This document shows positions 43,845 to 55,433 of a stretch of DNA of 64,000 nucleotides, piece by piece. The position numbers were made by a program, and so were the translations under genes. This DNA is from Takakia lepidozioides. Lineage: Eukaryota; Streptophyta; Takakiopsida; Takakiales; Takakiaceae. The stretch lies in the NCBI GenBank assembly GCA_030704615.1, contig CM060732.1, forward strand, positions 36,931,053 through 36,995,052, written 5' to 3'. How positions within the stretch are numbered: position 1 is the first letter of the stretch; each line of letters starts with the position of its first letter. Below the pieces are notes generated by a model. The model searched no databases and was not told where the DNA came from. It saw nothing but the letters and a program-made list of their open reading frames with translations.

Positions 43845-46800
43845 TGACGAGCCCTGATCGCGCGTGGTCAGGGTGACGGCATACTAGCCGAGGGGGTCGT
43901 AGCAAGTTGCGGTGTAGGTTGGGCTCAACGAACCGTCTACCCGGCTGCGGTAAGTGCAGGGGTCTGTGGCAACTATCGACGGATCTAGATAGTCTAAGTT
44001 CCTACCGGCAAAGCAAAGCTTAACAACTCTACTTCACAGGATGATTTGCGTTTCCTAGTCCTACGTTTTGTTTATGGGTTTTTCTACGTCTTTAATCGTA
44101 ATTGCCTTCCAAGTCTTTGTTTATTACTACTTCCTACATGCCTGGACTCCCAACACGCTTATAGCCGGGACGAACCTTCAAATCCTTTCACAAAACGAAT
44201 CCCGAGCCCAGGGAGACGGGGATCATCTATCTCCCGCCCAATGCCCCCCCCTAAATCCCGAGGTGGATGAGTGTCCTACTTCCTAGGAAGGGACCAGATC
44301 CGCTTTCCCAAATCAGTCTCTCATGCTTAGAGCGATCCCAAAATGCAACCTCAATGGTCAGTCCATCGGGTGAATGATAACAATTCAAACCTCTGGTAAT
44401 TCCCGAGGTCTAATAACAATGGCCGTTCCTTGGCCCAAGGCCCCCCAGCGCAAATATCCTCGGCGGAAGGGGGCGATACCGCCCTTAAAATTTGCGTTTC
44501 GAAGTTAAGAGGGTCCGGATAAAATCCCTTAATAAAGGAGAATTACCTTGCTAGAAAATAAAGAAAAATCATTAAAATATTCCTACAAATGCATGAAATT
44601 CGCAGAAATAGAGAATCATCGTAGGATGTTGGGGCTAATTAAATTACCCTCAAGGTACCAGGGGAACGCCCTTTATGCCGGGAGCATTGGGGAACCATTC
44701 TCCACTTGGGAGAGCCCCTAAATTCCTACACCAAACCACTCAAGCACGCATTAGCAACTTAAACCATCACCAGGCTAGGATGAATGAAATCTGCCGCCCA
44801 TCAATTTCTCATCTGCTTGCCACCCTGGTGTGTAAACAATGATTAAACAATCAGTGGGTCCAGGGTCCATTCCATGCGCCTCTTCTACCTACTTCCAATA
44901 TAATCTGATTAATTTATGCAGCTAGCCAGCCTAGCACAAAGTTGAAACATGTCATCTTCTACCTTGTGTAACCCCACCAAGGATTCTCTCCTCCTTGTCT
45001 CTGGGCTCACTCTCTCTGCCTGTGGCATCTACCCGTGAGTCGTGCTTTCATAAACCCCGGAATACATATAAAACTGATGGCCTCGCTGGGGCTTATCCAA
45101 TGGTTCCAACCATTTCTTATCCCTTGCTAAAATACGCCCTTATTCTAGTGCACAAGAAATCAAAGGCATAGGGAGAAAACCCCCCTTAAAATACCCGTTA
45201 TAGGGACCAACAGTCCCTGGCGAGGTCCGTCGAATTATCCAGCGGTTAAGACTGCTATCCCGCGGCCAGCGCTACGTGGCGCGGCGTGGCTGGCCCGCTG
45301 CCGGCGCGGGTCCAGCGGGTAATAGGCAGGCTCCGTCGTCTCTGCCGCTCGTGTCGTACCTGCGCGGGCCCAGCTATGGCGCCTGGTGCTGCCACGCAGT
45401 GCACCATCGAGCGTACTTTGCTCCAGGGGTCAACTCCCCCCACGAGGGCAGGCCGCGCCACCCGTGTTAGATGCGCCACTCCATGGCGATTCTAGGCAAC
45501 CTCCTTGGTTGACCTCCAACCCAAAGGCGCCTAAAGCGCCGGCACTTAAGTGTTAGGCTCTGCCTTTTTTGGCAGCCCTCTACAAAATAGCTTAACCACT
45601 TATAAGTTAGTTAGCAACGCCTCCCATGGTCATCTATGGCCAGGGGGCTTATGAATCATAGATATGATCTTAATAATATGGAAATTTTGACGATAGCTTC
45701 GCCGTCTCATGCAATATGGCCGTCGCCACTAAGCTATAAAGGGAAATTTGACAAGAGGTTCGCCACTTCATGCAAGCTCGCCCTCTTCTTAAACATAATA
45801 ATGGACATCTACCCTCACTTCCATGACGTAATTGGGTTAGGTTCCTAAGGCCCTGTCTCTTGGGCTTCACACCTATGCTCTTCACACATGTACGTAGAGA
45901 TGCACACACATCCTCTTTGAAAGAGGGTTAGTTTTTATAGATTTTTAGCAAACAATGCTTATAAGGTCCTTTCCTTGGACAAAACTTGAACAACAAATGA
46001 AATGAATGAATTCAAATGTCAAGAATGAATGGTAAGTCACCCTCTGAAACAAGTGGTGTTTGGGATGCACTAAATCGCTCGGTAGAATGGTACTCAAGCT
46101 TGGTCCTCCTCCGACACTCCTACTCGTCCTCAAGTCTCCCACTTCATGGAGCGCTTCCTCTACTTCTTGCCTCAAATGGCCACAAGGCCCTGAGCTAGGA
46201 CTATCCTGCTCTCAATATGCTTGCTTCTAATACTAGAGAGCCAGAAGCTCAACTCTCTAGGAACTAGCTCCCTCAAGCTCAAAACTAACTACACAAGCAA
46301 GAGGCCCAAAACAAGGAAATGAGACTAGATTGAAGAACAAGAGGAGCTTGCTCTTCTTTTATTGTGTTTTTGGGGCCTCTTAAACTAGTGAAGGATAGTC
46401 TTAAACTATTATTTCCTACATGAATCTATAATTTAAAAACGATAGAACACCATAGAATAATAACCACGGATGGAAAACCTTGGTGTTAATGATAAATCTG
46501 GTTTTTCATCCATCCAATGGATGACCAGTTGGCGCTAGGTTGTCTTTTCATCCCTCCAACTTGCAGGTCGAATTTCCAGATTTCATCCATTGGATGAACT
46601 AGAATTCATTTAATCGCCATTCGCAACGGCCTCCGGCGTGATAATTTGATGCCGTCTCTCATCACCTTCAAAAATCCTCAAACTTGGTGACAAATTATAT
46701 TTAGATTCCTTGTAGCTGCCCACAAAATCTCAAGGGAATCGGGGAAGAAAAGCCATACCTTTGGTTGGTTTCCATGGTTTCGCCATATACGCAGTCTGCC

Positions 46801-47085
46801 GCTTCCTGGCAGTAAAAATACTGGTGGGGCCCCCAAGGGGTCTTTGGCCCTGCCACTGGGTCGCAGATCATTTGGAGTTTCCTCCTACACACTTTGCATT
46901 GCTGAGGAGTTCAAAACTTCACCGGGAAGCTCCTTGTCTCTGACATAATCTAAATTCCTACGTGCTTTACTAGCGATTCCAGATAACTCACAAATTGCCC
47001 TGCTTTGGCAGTACAATGCCTAAACTGTCTACCTTAAGATAAAAAACGATCTGAAAAGAAATATGTATCAATATATGCATCTATA
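43845..47085 (-). repeat. Gypsy-A 5' LTR (about 3.2 kb including later insertions)
   Basis: Homologous to 11539-13862 from TGACGAGCCCTG to about 46827, with extra blocks near 44155-44395 and 45595-46060. A final 258 bp (46828-47085) is absent from the other copy and ends at the GGTAG duplication. The terminal bases here are TATA rather than CA on the plus strand, so the terminus is either mutated or eroded. Confidence 0.8.
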
Positions 47086-47090
47086 GGTAG

Positions 47091-47617
47091 ATATTCTTTA
47101 TTTGAGTGCTGTAGGCAGCCTGATGTACATTATGGTGTGTACACGACCTGACCTTGTTTTCCCTGTAAGTCAAGTTTCACAATTTATGGCAAATCCTGGA
47201 AAACAACATTGGCTTGCTATAAAGCGGCTTTTCAGGTATCTTGAAGCCACTATAACTTTTGGACTTAGATACGGGATTCAAGTTGAGACTTCACCAGCAA
47301 ACACTATTCAAGGATGGTGTGACGCTGATTGGGCTGTAGATGTAGACAATCATCGTTTTGTCACAGGTTATATATTTTGCATGAATGGAGGAGCGATATC
47401 GTGGCAAAGCAAGATACAAGCCACTATAGAGTATATGGCTGCTGCACATGCAACTAAGGAGGCAATATGGCTTATGCAGTTAATTAGTGGACTTGGATTC
47501 CCAAGCTCAAAAGCCACGGTCTTATGTTGTGATAATCAGTCGTGTATAGCTTTGACAAAGAATCCTAGGTTTCACGATCGGTCAAAGCATATAGAACTAT
47601 CACTTTATAAGAGAAAA
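47091..47617 (+). pseudogene. Copia-2 RT end and RNase H
   Basis: Resumes directly after GGTAG with the LSAVGSLMYIMVCTRPDL motif of copia RT, then HWLAIKRLFRYLEATITFGL. RNase H: WCDADWAVD (Asp), IEYMAAAHATKEAIWL (Glu), LCCDNQSCIALTKNP (Asp) and RSKHIEL. Open for about 172 codons until LINE-1 interrupts near 47618. Without the insertions this part is in frame with 11409-11538. Confidence 0.93.
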
Positions 47618-47848
47618 AGTAGAAACCAGTCAGAGAGAGAGAGAAGACTCCGGCCGTGGCCGGCGTAACTAAGAGCCACTTCGCCTTGCGGCCACTGCCC
47701 CTTTTCAGGGGTGGGCCCTATGTAAAACCGGTGTCCAAGGGACACCAAGTAACCAGTATGGGGGGGTGGCATCCGGTAGAGGCGGTACCGCATGGCACCC
47801 AAGGGGGGGCCGTGGGGGGCACCCCAAGGGTGCTCGTCAGGTTACCAA

Positions 47849-48580
47849 CTATATGTATCTATGAGGCATGAGCCGGGTTTGATTCGAGCTGTCGTTTGTT
47901 GGTGATGATAGCAGTGAGAGAGCGGAGGGCCGTGAGATGTATGGCTTTGAAGCATTTATGGATGGAAATGATGGGGAGTTTAAAGTTATTGTGAAGTTCA
48001 GAGATGCTGGCATTGTGGATGCCCCCTCTGGTGTCGGCAGTGATGACAGTGAGGGGGCCTGTGGTCCAACCCCTCCGGTGAATAGCAAGAATAAGTGTGC
48101 ATATTTTTGGCGTTTCTCTAGGATGGAGGAGTTGGGGTAGCGGTCATGACAGAATGTGAATTCTAAGAAGTGTATGGTAATAGCGGGGGACGGGGCAGAG
48201 GGTGGTGGGGCGTTGATGGGGAGCCCCTGGACGACAAGGATATCCGGACAGAGGCGAGAAGGGCATGTGCATGATGTGTGAGGGCAGCATATACATGGGA
48301 GAAGCCACGTAGGTACCGTATGGTCTGGGGGCCGACCTTGGTAGGTGCCCGCATTGATGAGTGAGAACCATCGAGTTTTATTACGTCGTTGTAGGAGTTT
48401 GTGGATGTGCCATAAGGCGTGGTTGTGTCGTGCAATACAAAGCCTGTGAATGACTGGGTGGGGGCATTCGCTAAGAAGGTGGAGCCAGGTATCACGTGTG
48501 GCATGGATGTGGGAGCACAGAGGGCAGTTTGGTGAGGGGTATACGGTTGACCAGAAGGTGTGTTTGCATTGGTGGCCCAT
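47849..48580 (-). pseudogene. LINE-1 C-terminal domain with zinc finger
   Basis: A 243-residue frame beginning with GHQCKHTFW and CPLCSHIHATRDTWLHLLSECPHP, the CX2C...HX4C finger at the C-terminus of plant LINE ORF2. The rest is Ser/Pro-rich. It is separated from RNase H by a shift near 48590. The ribonucleoprotein would use it for nucleic-acid binding. Confidence 0.8.
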
Positions 48581-48589
48581 GTACTGGGC

Positions 48590-49384
48590 CTATCGGAATT
48601 TAAGGGTTTGTCGTATTTGTGCGTCTGATGCCGCTTTGGTGTGCCAAAAGTGGCTGGAGAGTTTGTGGTGGAGTACATCGGAGAGGGTCCATTTTTGGAT
48701 ATGCAGTTTGGTATGGCTGAGAGAGGTAGAGGCCTGTTTATTGGCTTCTTTAGTCAAAGAAGTTAGGAGATTTTGGATGGGTCTGGATTCTGGGGGGCCA
48801 GGGATTGGGTGTATTAGCCAGAAGGGGTGAGTATGAGCGATGTGTATGGGGTCATCTAAGGGTTCAACTGGAGGTTGGGAGGCACCCAGTTGGGCGAGGA
48901 GGTCAGCCTCCTCGTTGCCATGGATACCTGTGTGTGAACGAACTTTGAGAAAATGAAGAGGTTGATTGATGGAGATGGCTAGGTTGATAATGGTGGTGAT
49001 AATGGTGGTGATAAGGTTTCGGTCGGGGTGGTGGAGGTGGGAGGAGGGACAAGCCAAGTGGTTGCGAAGAATAAAGAGAGAATTTAGGCTATCCGTGAAG
49101 AGGTAGTATGGGGGTGGGAACGAGGCTAGTTGTGACAGAGCTTCAAAAATGGCCATAAGTTTGGCGCGGAGTATGGTCGCAGGGCCTGGGAGGCGATGAG
49201 CGGTTCCTTTGTTAGTAGCGGCATGGTAGACGCCATATCCGGCGCAGGAGCCAGATTGGGAGCCGTCTGTGTAATGGGAATGGAGGGGGGGGGTATTTAG
49301 GGGAAGTTGGCCCAAGGTGAACCGGGGGGGGCGTTGTGGGAGATAGTATGAGTGGGGCTGGGGCGGGGGGGCGCTAAGGTCCAT
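48590..49384 (-). CDS. LINE-1 RNase H, intact domain
   Basis: An open frame of 264 codons with all four catalytic acidic residues in context: HYTDGSQSGSCAGYGVY (Asp), ILRAKLMAIFEAL (Glu), LFTDSLNSLFIL (Asp) and KVRSHTGIHGNEEADLLA (His/Asp). The C-terminal part contains the IQKWTLSDVLHHKL linker to the zinc finger. RNase H HI-type domains at this position degrade the RNA template during target-primed reverse transcription. It is the best-preserved domain of LINE-1. Confidence 0.9.
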   Translation of the reverse strand: MDLSAPPPQPHSYYLPQRPPRFTLGQLPLNTPPLHSHYTDGSQSGSCAGYGVYHAATNKGTAHRLPGPATILRAKLMAIFEALSQLASFPPPYYLFTDSLNSLFILRNHLACPSSHLHHPDRNLITTIITTIINLAISINQPLHFLKVRSHTGIHGNEEADLLAQLGASQPPVEPLDDPIHIAHTHPFWLIHPIPGPPESRPIQNLLTSLTKEANKQASTSLSHTKLHIQKWTLSDVLHHKLSSHFWHTKAASDAQIRQTLKFR

Positions 49385-51224
49385 GCTTTTAGCTTAGTGG
49401 GTGGTCTGGCGGTAGGGTTGCATATTGAAGGAGGTGAGTATGGGGTGAGTAACATGCTATGGGTATCGAAAAGTAGACGAGTGAGAGCACAGGGAAATCG
49501 GTGGGTACGGGGGGGCACGAGGTAGCTTGGACAAGGAGAATTAGGGTCAGAGTAGTTTCTTTGTGGCGGAGGTATTTTGGGAATGGTGGGTTGTCTGTGT
49601 AGTGAAGATGGTTGGGTTCAATAGCGGCTAATGGTATCACTTCTGGGGGAAGTTGTAGAAGGGGGTGTTGGTGGTCAGGTGAGTTTTTGTTGTGTAAGAA
49701 TGAGAATAGTGGAGGCAGAGGAAGAGGAGTGGGCGGCGAGGCACGCCCATAGAAGAGCTTCATGCATGAGAGGCCCGGGAGGTGGGTGCGCAAGGCCACC
49801 TCCTGACCAAGAGTGTCGGGTAGTTGGGCCAAAGGCTCCGAATACATAGTCTCGGGGGTGCGGGCTGGCGTAAGAAGAAAGCTCAAGGGGGCATGTAAGT
49901 GGGCTGGAGTAGTAGGAGTGGGTAAGCTGGAATGTAGAGATGAGGAATTTGAGGATGTCAGAGGGTATAGTGCTATGGGTATATGCTTGAGCTAGTTTGT
50001 CGGGGGTGTGGGGTTTTTTGGTGGGGGTATCGCGTAAGTATCGGTCAACAAGCCAGCAGACCTCAGTGGCGAAGTCTTGTTTTGGGGGCTAGGGAGGTGG
50101 CGTCAGTTGAGGAGGCGTCATATCTATCCCAGAGTCAGGCAAGCCTGACATTGGAGATGGAGCCGGTGAAGTGACCGTTAAGTGTGTAGATATGGGATGC
50201 CCGACGCCTAGGGCAGATAATGGGCATCTATTGGTTGGATTTGAGATACATGATGTTGGTGGGTGTACGTTAAGTAATTGGTGTTAGTTGTTTTGTAGAA
50301 GGTGATAAGGAGGCGATGGTTGTGAGTAGGGTTGCAATCATCATGGGGCGCCATGTACGTCGAGGGAGGTTTGAGTTTTGATGTCGAGAATAGCTTCAAT
50401 GACGAAGGCCTCGGGGTGGTTGGGGTTGGCTAGGCAGGGGGAAGGAGGGGGGGTGGGGGGGTTTAGAGGGTAGGGGGAAAGCTCCTCAAGGCAATTAATG
50501 GGGCTGGGGGGGGGGGGGGGTGGGAGTTGGGGAGAGGGTGTTCCGGAGTGTTATGGGAAGTCATGAGCTGTTGTAATATGGACGGGGCTGGGGCTGTTCT
50601 GAAATTTGGGAGGAGGTCTTGCTTATGATGGGGGAAGAGTGGGCATGGTAGGTCACAGTCGAGGGTGCACGAGGCGGTCTGGTGGCAAAATAAAGAACGG
50701 AGATGAAGCAGGTATCTGCATGTTTTGATGGTAGCACGAGAATGTTTCAGGGTAAATTGGTGTGGGGTAAGTAGCCGGTTCCCCGTGGTTGTGGTGAGTT
50801 GGTGAGAGTGGTAATATGGCGTGCTTTAAAGTAGGCAATGACAAGTTTCCTTTCACGGGGGTGGTTGGTTTCGAATTGTGTGAAGACTGGGCTGCTGAGC
50901 CATGCCCGTTCAAGTTGAGATAAGGAGTTGGGGTATCCGGGAAGGTCAGTTTGAATGCTGATTTTCAATTGGCGTAAGATAAATAGCGTACGGGCGGTGG
51001 GGGAATGGAGGCAAGATTGTGGGTGGAGGGTAGGGAGGGAATATAAGCCATTATATTTATACGCTATGTGTTTAAGGGGACCTCGAAAGATTAGACCGAG
51101 ACGGCCTGGGTCGTTAAGAGCCTCGATAAGTTGTGAGCCGAGGGTGCGGGCATATGAGATGATCAGGGGGCTAGAACCAATCCCAAAACTATCCTGTGGA
51201 AGTTGGGTAAGAACGTTAGGGGTG
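49385..51224 (-). pseudogene. LINE-1 connector between RT and RNase H (degenerate)
   Basis: About 1.8 kb on the minus strand with short Pro/His/Thr-rich frames (49389-49886, 50653-50968) and G/C runs on the plus strand (50440-50520). NSLSQLERAWLSSPVFTQFETN near 50880 fits the RT-RNase H connector of LINEs. Too many shifts for further assignment. Confidence 0.6.
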
Positions 51225-52031
51225 CTAGTGGGGAGGCCACAAATGCGTTTGGTGAGTTGGATAATATTGGCGTCGAGGTCTGATATCCGGTATAGAGAAG
51301 GGGGCCGCGTGAAAGGCGTATTGGATTTGAGGGTTGAGAACTCTTTGGATGATAATTAGTTTAGGGCGGATGGAGATGGGGGCAATGAGTAGAGCTAAAC
51401 TCTTGTTGGTTAGTTTGGAAAGAGTGGTGTTCCTTTGTATATGCCAGGTTAGTGATGGAACCAATTGTATGCCTAGATAGGTGTAGGGTTCATCCGGGCC
51501 CAAAAAGGGGAAAGATTTTTGTTGATAGTGCAGATGGAGCATGCAGTGGGAAGCTATCGTGGATTTTGTGAGCTTACTGCCGTGGGTAGCGGCGGTGACC
51601 CGCACATTTATTGAGGCTTAGTTCCATACCAGACCATTGATTAAAGTGGGATAATTTGTCCACCTGTCGGTTGAGGTGCTGAGGCTTGTGTGCGAGAATA
51701 GCGAGGTCGTCCGCATATGTTGCCGCTGAAATTTCATTGGGGGAGGTTTTGTAGTGGTAGCCTAAGTTGCCTTGGGCAAACCAGCGTAGGAGAGGTTCTA
51801 GAAAGATGATGAATAGGTAGGGGCTCAGGGTGTCCCCTTGGATGGTACCACGGAGGATGGGAATAGGGGGGGTGGTGCCATAGTAAGAACCTGTGTATTC
51901 AGTGGTGCTGTTGGTGTAAATGTTCTCGATGAGCTGGATGGCATCTATAGGGTAACCCAGGTCTGCCATGATGGCGAGTAGACGGGGGTGGTCCATGGAG
52001 GTATGCACATCTGGAATGGGCCAGAAGGGAA
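51225..52031 (-). pseudogene. LINE-1 reverse transcriptase (palm and thumb)
   Basis: From 52031: DVHTSMDHPRLLAIMADLGY (first Asp region), LRGTIQGDTLSPYLFIIFLEPLLRW, ATYADDLAILA (YADD active site) and GMELSLNKC. A shift near 51590 leads to YTYLGIQLVPSLTWHI and RPKLIIIQRVLNPQIQYA of the thumb. The fingers subdomain that should precede DVHTSMD is missing: endonuclease sequence joins only about 10-15 codons upstream. Confidence 0.88.
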
Positions 52032-52850
52032 TGAGGGAGGGAGGGAGGGAGGGAGACAGAGATCGGGTAGTGGTCAGAGTTGCATAGGCTATTGAGGTGA
52101 ACGTGACTCAAGAGGTAGGATGGGATACTATTGCTGGTTTTGAGGTAAAACCCGTCCAGGAGGCTTAAGGAAGAGTAGTTAAGGCCACATTGCCGGGAGT
52201 AGTGATGGTCCGCCGGGATGTATCTGAGGTCAAGTTGTTGGGTGAAGCGAGCCCATTCGTGATCTGCAGAGGATGGTGGTTTGTGGGTTCCGTTGTGGGA
52301 GTGCCCTAGCAGAGCGATGTCTCTGTTGAAGTCACATGCAAGGATGACGTGGTGGTGCTGGTTATTTGGATGGGTAATTGTTTGGGATATAGTGTGTAGT
52401 ATGTCAGTTATGAGGGGAAGATCCTCGGGGTGTGAGGGCATGTATAGATGTATCATGGTGATGGGAGAGAGTGCTGGGGGGTGTAGCTGAATGATTTGAA
52501 GATGCGACCGAAGGGGGATGGGTACCATAAGTTTTGTGGTGGTGCTGGGAGAGTGATGTGAACGAAGAATACCTAGTGCAACGCCTCCCCTAGTGGGTTT
52601 GTATGGAGCGGAGCGGCGAGATAGGCATTGCTGGGTAGTTAGAGGAGTGCCGTACAGTAGGTAATAGTCTGGTAGAAGCTTATTTATGTATGAACTGCTA
52701 GTGTTGTTCGTGTGTAACTTGGTTTCTTAGAGAAGGAAGATATGTGGTTTAGAGGAGTTGGTGAGAAGAGTGAGAAGGCTTTATATACTAGTAGCCAGTG
52801 ACCCTACATTCCAAGAAATAATAGTTAGTGCACAGGTGTGGGTATCCGAG
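52032..52850 (-). pseudogene. LINE-1 AP-like endonuclease
   Basis: Minus-strand landmarks: LTIISWNVGSL (near 52825), IFLL*ETKLH with a stop (near 52725), GGVALGILR (52580), VILACDFNRDIALLG (52340) and LCNSDHYPISVSL (52075), the N, E, DFN and SDH motifs of LINE endonucleases. The stop at the catalytic-Glu motif and the direct join to RT through a GGGA-repeat (plus strand 52033-52053) mark it as defective. It would nick target DNA to prime reverse transcription. Confidence 0.88.
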
Positions 52851-52970
52851 GTGGTAGGGGTAGGGTTGGGAGATGCTCGGACCAATGACGGTTCCATGGT
52901 TTGGTTTGTTGAGGTTGAGGGATTATATCCAGGTCTCGGACTAATTGCAGCGAGTGTGGATTTGAGGATG

Positions 52971-55117
52971 TTAGTGGAGAGGAAGGGGAATTTGTGGGTG
53001 GCCTCGGTAAGGTCGGAAGCAGGAGCGATTATGGTAGCGAGATATTTTGCCTAAGATTTTGTGTATAGCACCCGGTTGGGATTGCATCAGATTGAGGGAT
53101 TCATGGAGTGATGATAGAAGGTGAGGTGGGGCTAAGTAGTTGTGTGGATGTGGTGGTAGCCTTTTTAGCTGTAGGAGGAGGGGGCGGAGTGGGGAAGTGG
53201 AGTGGGAGTAGAGAAATCCATTACAGGCTTCTAGCAGGGGTGAGATGATGATTATAAGGGAGAAGAGTAGATGGGGCTGTGAGAAGGATTTAAGTTTATG
53301 TAGTGCGTTAGAAAGTGTTGGGTAACGGCTAGGGGGGGAGCCCGAAGGTAGTGATGATTTGTGTGGGTGTGTGGATGGCGGGAGGGTGTGGCGGGAAGAA
53401 GAGCGAGAAGTGGTCACCAATGTGTCTATAGTTATGCATGAGCGATAAGGTGTCCGGCTGGAAGTATAATGAGTATCTGTCTTGCACATCGGCGGGGAGG
53501 TCCTAGATAATTTCGCTAATAGCGGTAGGCCCTGGGTTGGGGTGGATGTGGTCCGGTTGGTGAGAGAATGCCGGCAGGGGTACCCCATCAACCTGAAGAT
53601 AAAAGTACAACAGTTGGTGAGGCTTGAGATCATGTGCAGCAAGGCATTGTAAAGTGGAGAGTACATACCTGGGAATGGGTTTGCATTAACAGGATATGAC
53701 ATTGAGTAGGTGTGGGCAGGCTGATTGCAGTGGCACGCTTTGATGTGGTAGATGCGTGGGGTTTCGGGATATATCTGTAAAACACAACACTTTGTATCAG
53801 TGGGGGTGGGGGTAGATACAATAGTGGTGGGCAAGTGATCAACATCTGCTGCTTGGTAGGGCAGCTTCATAGCCTTAGAGGCGTGCTGTTGAGCCCATGT
53901 GTGAGATACAACAGCAGAAAATAAAGAGTAAGCACGAACATGTGACAAGGTGTGTGACCAGTAATCAGAGAGACATTGAATGGTCAGAAAAATGGGCAAG
54001 GAATAGTGAGAAGAATCATTTAGTGAAGGGCAGGGCCAGCAACAAAGAGTATTGAGCCGTATGTCATCTGTTGTGGCAGCATGGTAGGGAGAGCAATTAT
54101 GGCAAATGTGGCATGAAGTATATGTACACGAGAATCGCTAGTGGGTGAACGAGACAGAGAAAGAACCAATCCGGACTTGAAGGGTAGCATGTAGATTATA
54201 GGTTTGCAAAAAGAAAGAGGGGGTTGAAGCGCGTAGGTAGTGTCGCATACCGTTCGGTCTTGGAAGAAGGTTGAGGGTAGAGTGGGTATGAGAATGTATA
54301 TGTGCAACCAGGGCCTTAGCTGCGCCAGAGGGCGACTTCCGATCGCCAACACGCCACCGTTCACCAGGGTTTGAAGAAGGCCAAAGCAATCGCTGTCTTC
54401 CATCAGCTCGGTCTGCCAGCCCGTTGGCCACCATGCAAAACTGTCTAGATTCATTTCTCCAAGAGCCACCGGCTATAAGAGTGTGCCCATTCGAATCAAG
54501 TCGTCGAAATGCAGGGTTGGGTTTCACTCCACCAGGTACTGGAGCAGCTTGAGGATGGTTGCGATGCCCGAGACTCCACGGGGGCTCTTGAGGTCGACTA
54601 TGTGACAGTTGCATGTTGCCTGAGCCATGTCGTAGCAGGAGCTGCACACATCGCTCGCAAGGGTTGACAAGGGGGGAAGAGATGATAAACCGGGCATTTA
54701 AACAGGTCTCAGTTCTCCAAAATCGCCAAGCGGGTTCTTTCGGCGCATGCTGATCATTTGGGGATCTGATACCTGCGAGATGATGCAGTGGTAAGGACGA
54801 GCATTCGGGTGCTTGGAGAGTGTAGTATTGGGGAGCCAAAGTAAAAAGCTGTTGGTGTGACAGTTCCTCATAACAGCTTGTTATGTTCATAGCGGAGACA
54901 CTGCTTTTGAGCTGAAAAGAAAAAACTTCATGGAATCAAGCAAAGTAAAGCTTAACAAAAGCGCTAGAGAGAGGCGGTAAAGAATGTGGTGGTGTCCACG
55001 ATTAGCGTGAAAGATTCGCTGCGTAGCAGCGAGATGAACAAAGGTCTTGGCCATGGTGGCGGCTGTAACTAGATCAGTAGAGTGGACAAGATAACGGAAG
55101 CGCCATAAAAATGACAA
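52971..55117 (-). pseudogene. LINE-1 5' region with ORF1-like frames
   Basis: Minus frames of 342 (52971-53999), 250 (54138-54890) and 76 codons (54887-55117). All are rich in Ser, Pro, Leu, His and Thr, with no RNA-recognition or CCHC motif I can identify. Position upstream of the endonuclease suggests ORF1, but composition alone could produce open frames here. Function unassigned. Confidence 0.4.
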
Positions 55118-55239
55118 AGAGATAAGGGGCTAGTGGGAAGGATAGAAAAACCCTAAAGAGTTAGTCAGAGTTAAGAAGTTAACGGAAAACACAGCGGGAG
55201 GGCGGAGCTCCGCCCTCTGCGATTCCTTCACTCTCAAAG

Positions 55240-55407
55240 ATTGCACTTAATGAAACTAGTCAGATAGAACTAGTTTACTGTAGCACTAATGAGATGCTAG
55301 CTGATGCTTTATCTAAGGCTCTTCCGAAGCCCAAGCATGAATATTGCATAGAGGCATTTGGAGTGCTTAGCTTTCAGAACATTTACTATCAGATTGACAA
55401 AGTCTAG
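55240..55407 (+). pseudogene. Copia-2 RNase H C-terminus
   Basis: 55 codons, KIALNETSQIELVYCSTNEMLADALSKALPK..., ending at TAG 55405-55407: the terminal copia RNase H motif (ADxxTKxL). It continues the 47091-47617 frame once LINE-1 is removed, give or take one or two bases at the junction. Confidence 0.93.
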
Positions 55408-55433
55408 ATTATGGATAGATTAAGGGGGCGTAT

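Larger units (their letters stand above)
11539..47085 (-). mobile_element. Gypsy-A complex: minus-strand Ty3/gypsy (Tat/Athila-like) with nested insertions
   Basis: Bounded by the exact pentamer GGTAG (11534-11538 and 47086-47090) inside Copia-2, and removal of the block keeps the Copia-2 frame. On the minus strand the order is 5' LTR (43845-47085), PBS, leader (42825-43844), gag N-terminus (19850-19984), gag, protease, RT-RNase H, integrase, 3' LTR (11539-13862). Inserted into it are the TIR element 18837-19849 and the Gypsy-B/LINE block 19985-42824. The lower end of the complex is the expected TG/CA terminus; the upper end reads TATA, not TG/CA. RT motifs resemble the OTA (Athila/Tat) branch; no chromodomain is seen. 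Confidence 0.85.
47620..55235 (-). mobile_element. LINE-1: minus-strand non-LTR element with RNase H, about 7.6 kb
   Basis: Splits Copia-2 RNase H. Minus-strand order is 5' region with ORF1-like frames, endonuclease, RT, RNase H, C-terminal CCHC. The lower boundary lies in GAGAAAAAG (47611-47619) and the upper in CTCAAAG (55233-55239); the shared AAAG is too short to be a firm target duplication. A CT-rich tail (GA repeat at 47634-47645 on the plus strand) ends the element instead of poly(A). RNase H plus a C-terminal CCHC fits LINEs of the plant L1/I type. Confidence 0.87.
6841..55407 (+). mobile_element. Copia-2: Ty1/copia element split by three later insertions
   Basis: The coding parts lie in order on the plus strand: gag-protease-integrase-RT start 6841-10268, RT 11409-11538, RT end and RNase H 47091-47617, RNase H C-terminus 55240-55407. 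Each break coincides with a foreign element: an hAT-like element with 8-bp duplications, the gypsy complex with duplication GGTAG, and LINE-1. Removing the first two insertions with one duplication each returns the same reading frame across the joint, direct support that these pieces were one element. About 4.9 kb of Copia-2 sequence is spread over 48.5 kb. It is older than everything nested in it. Confidence 0.88.
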
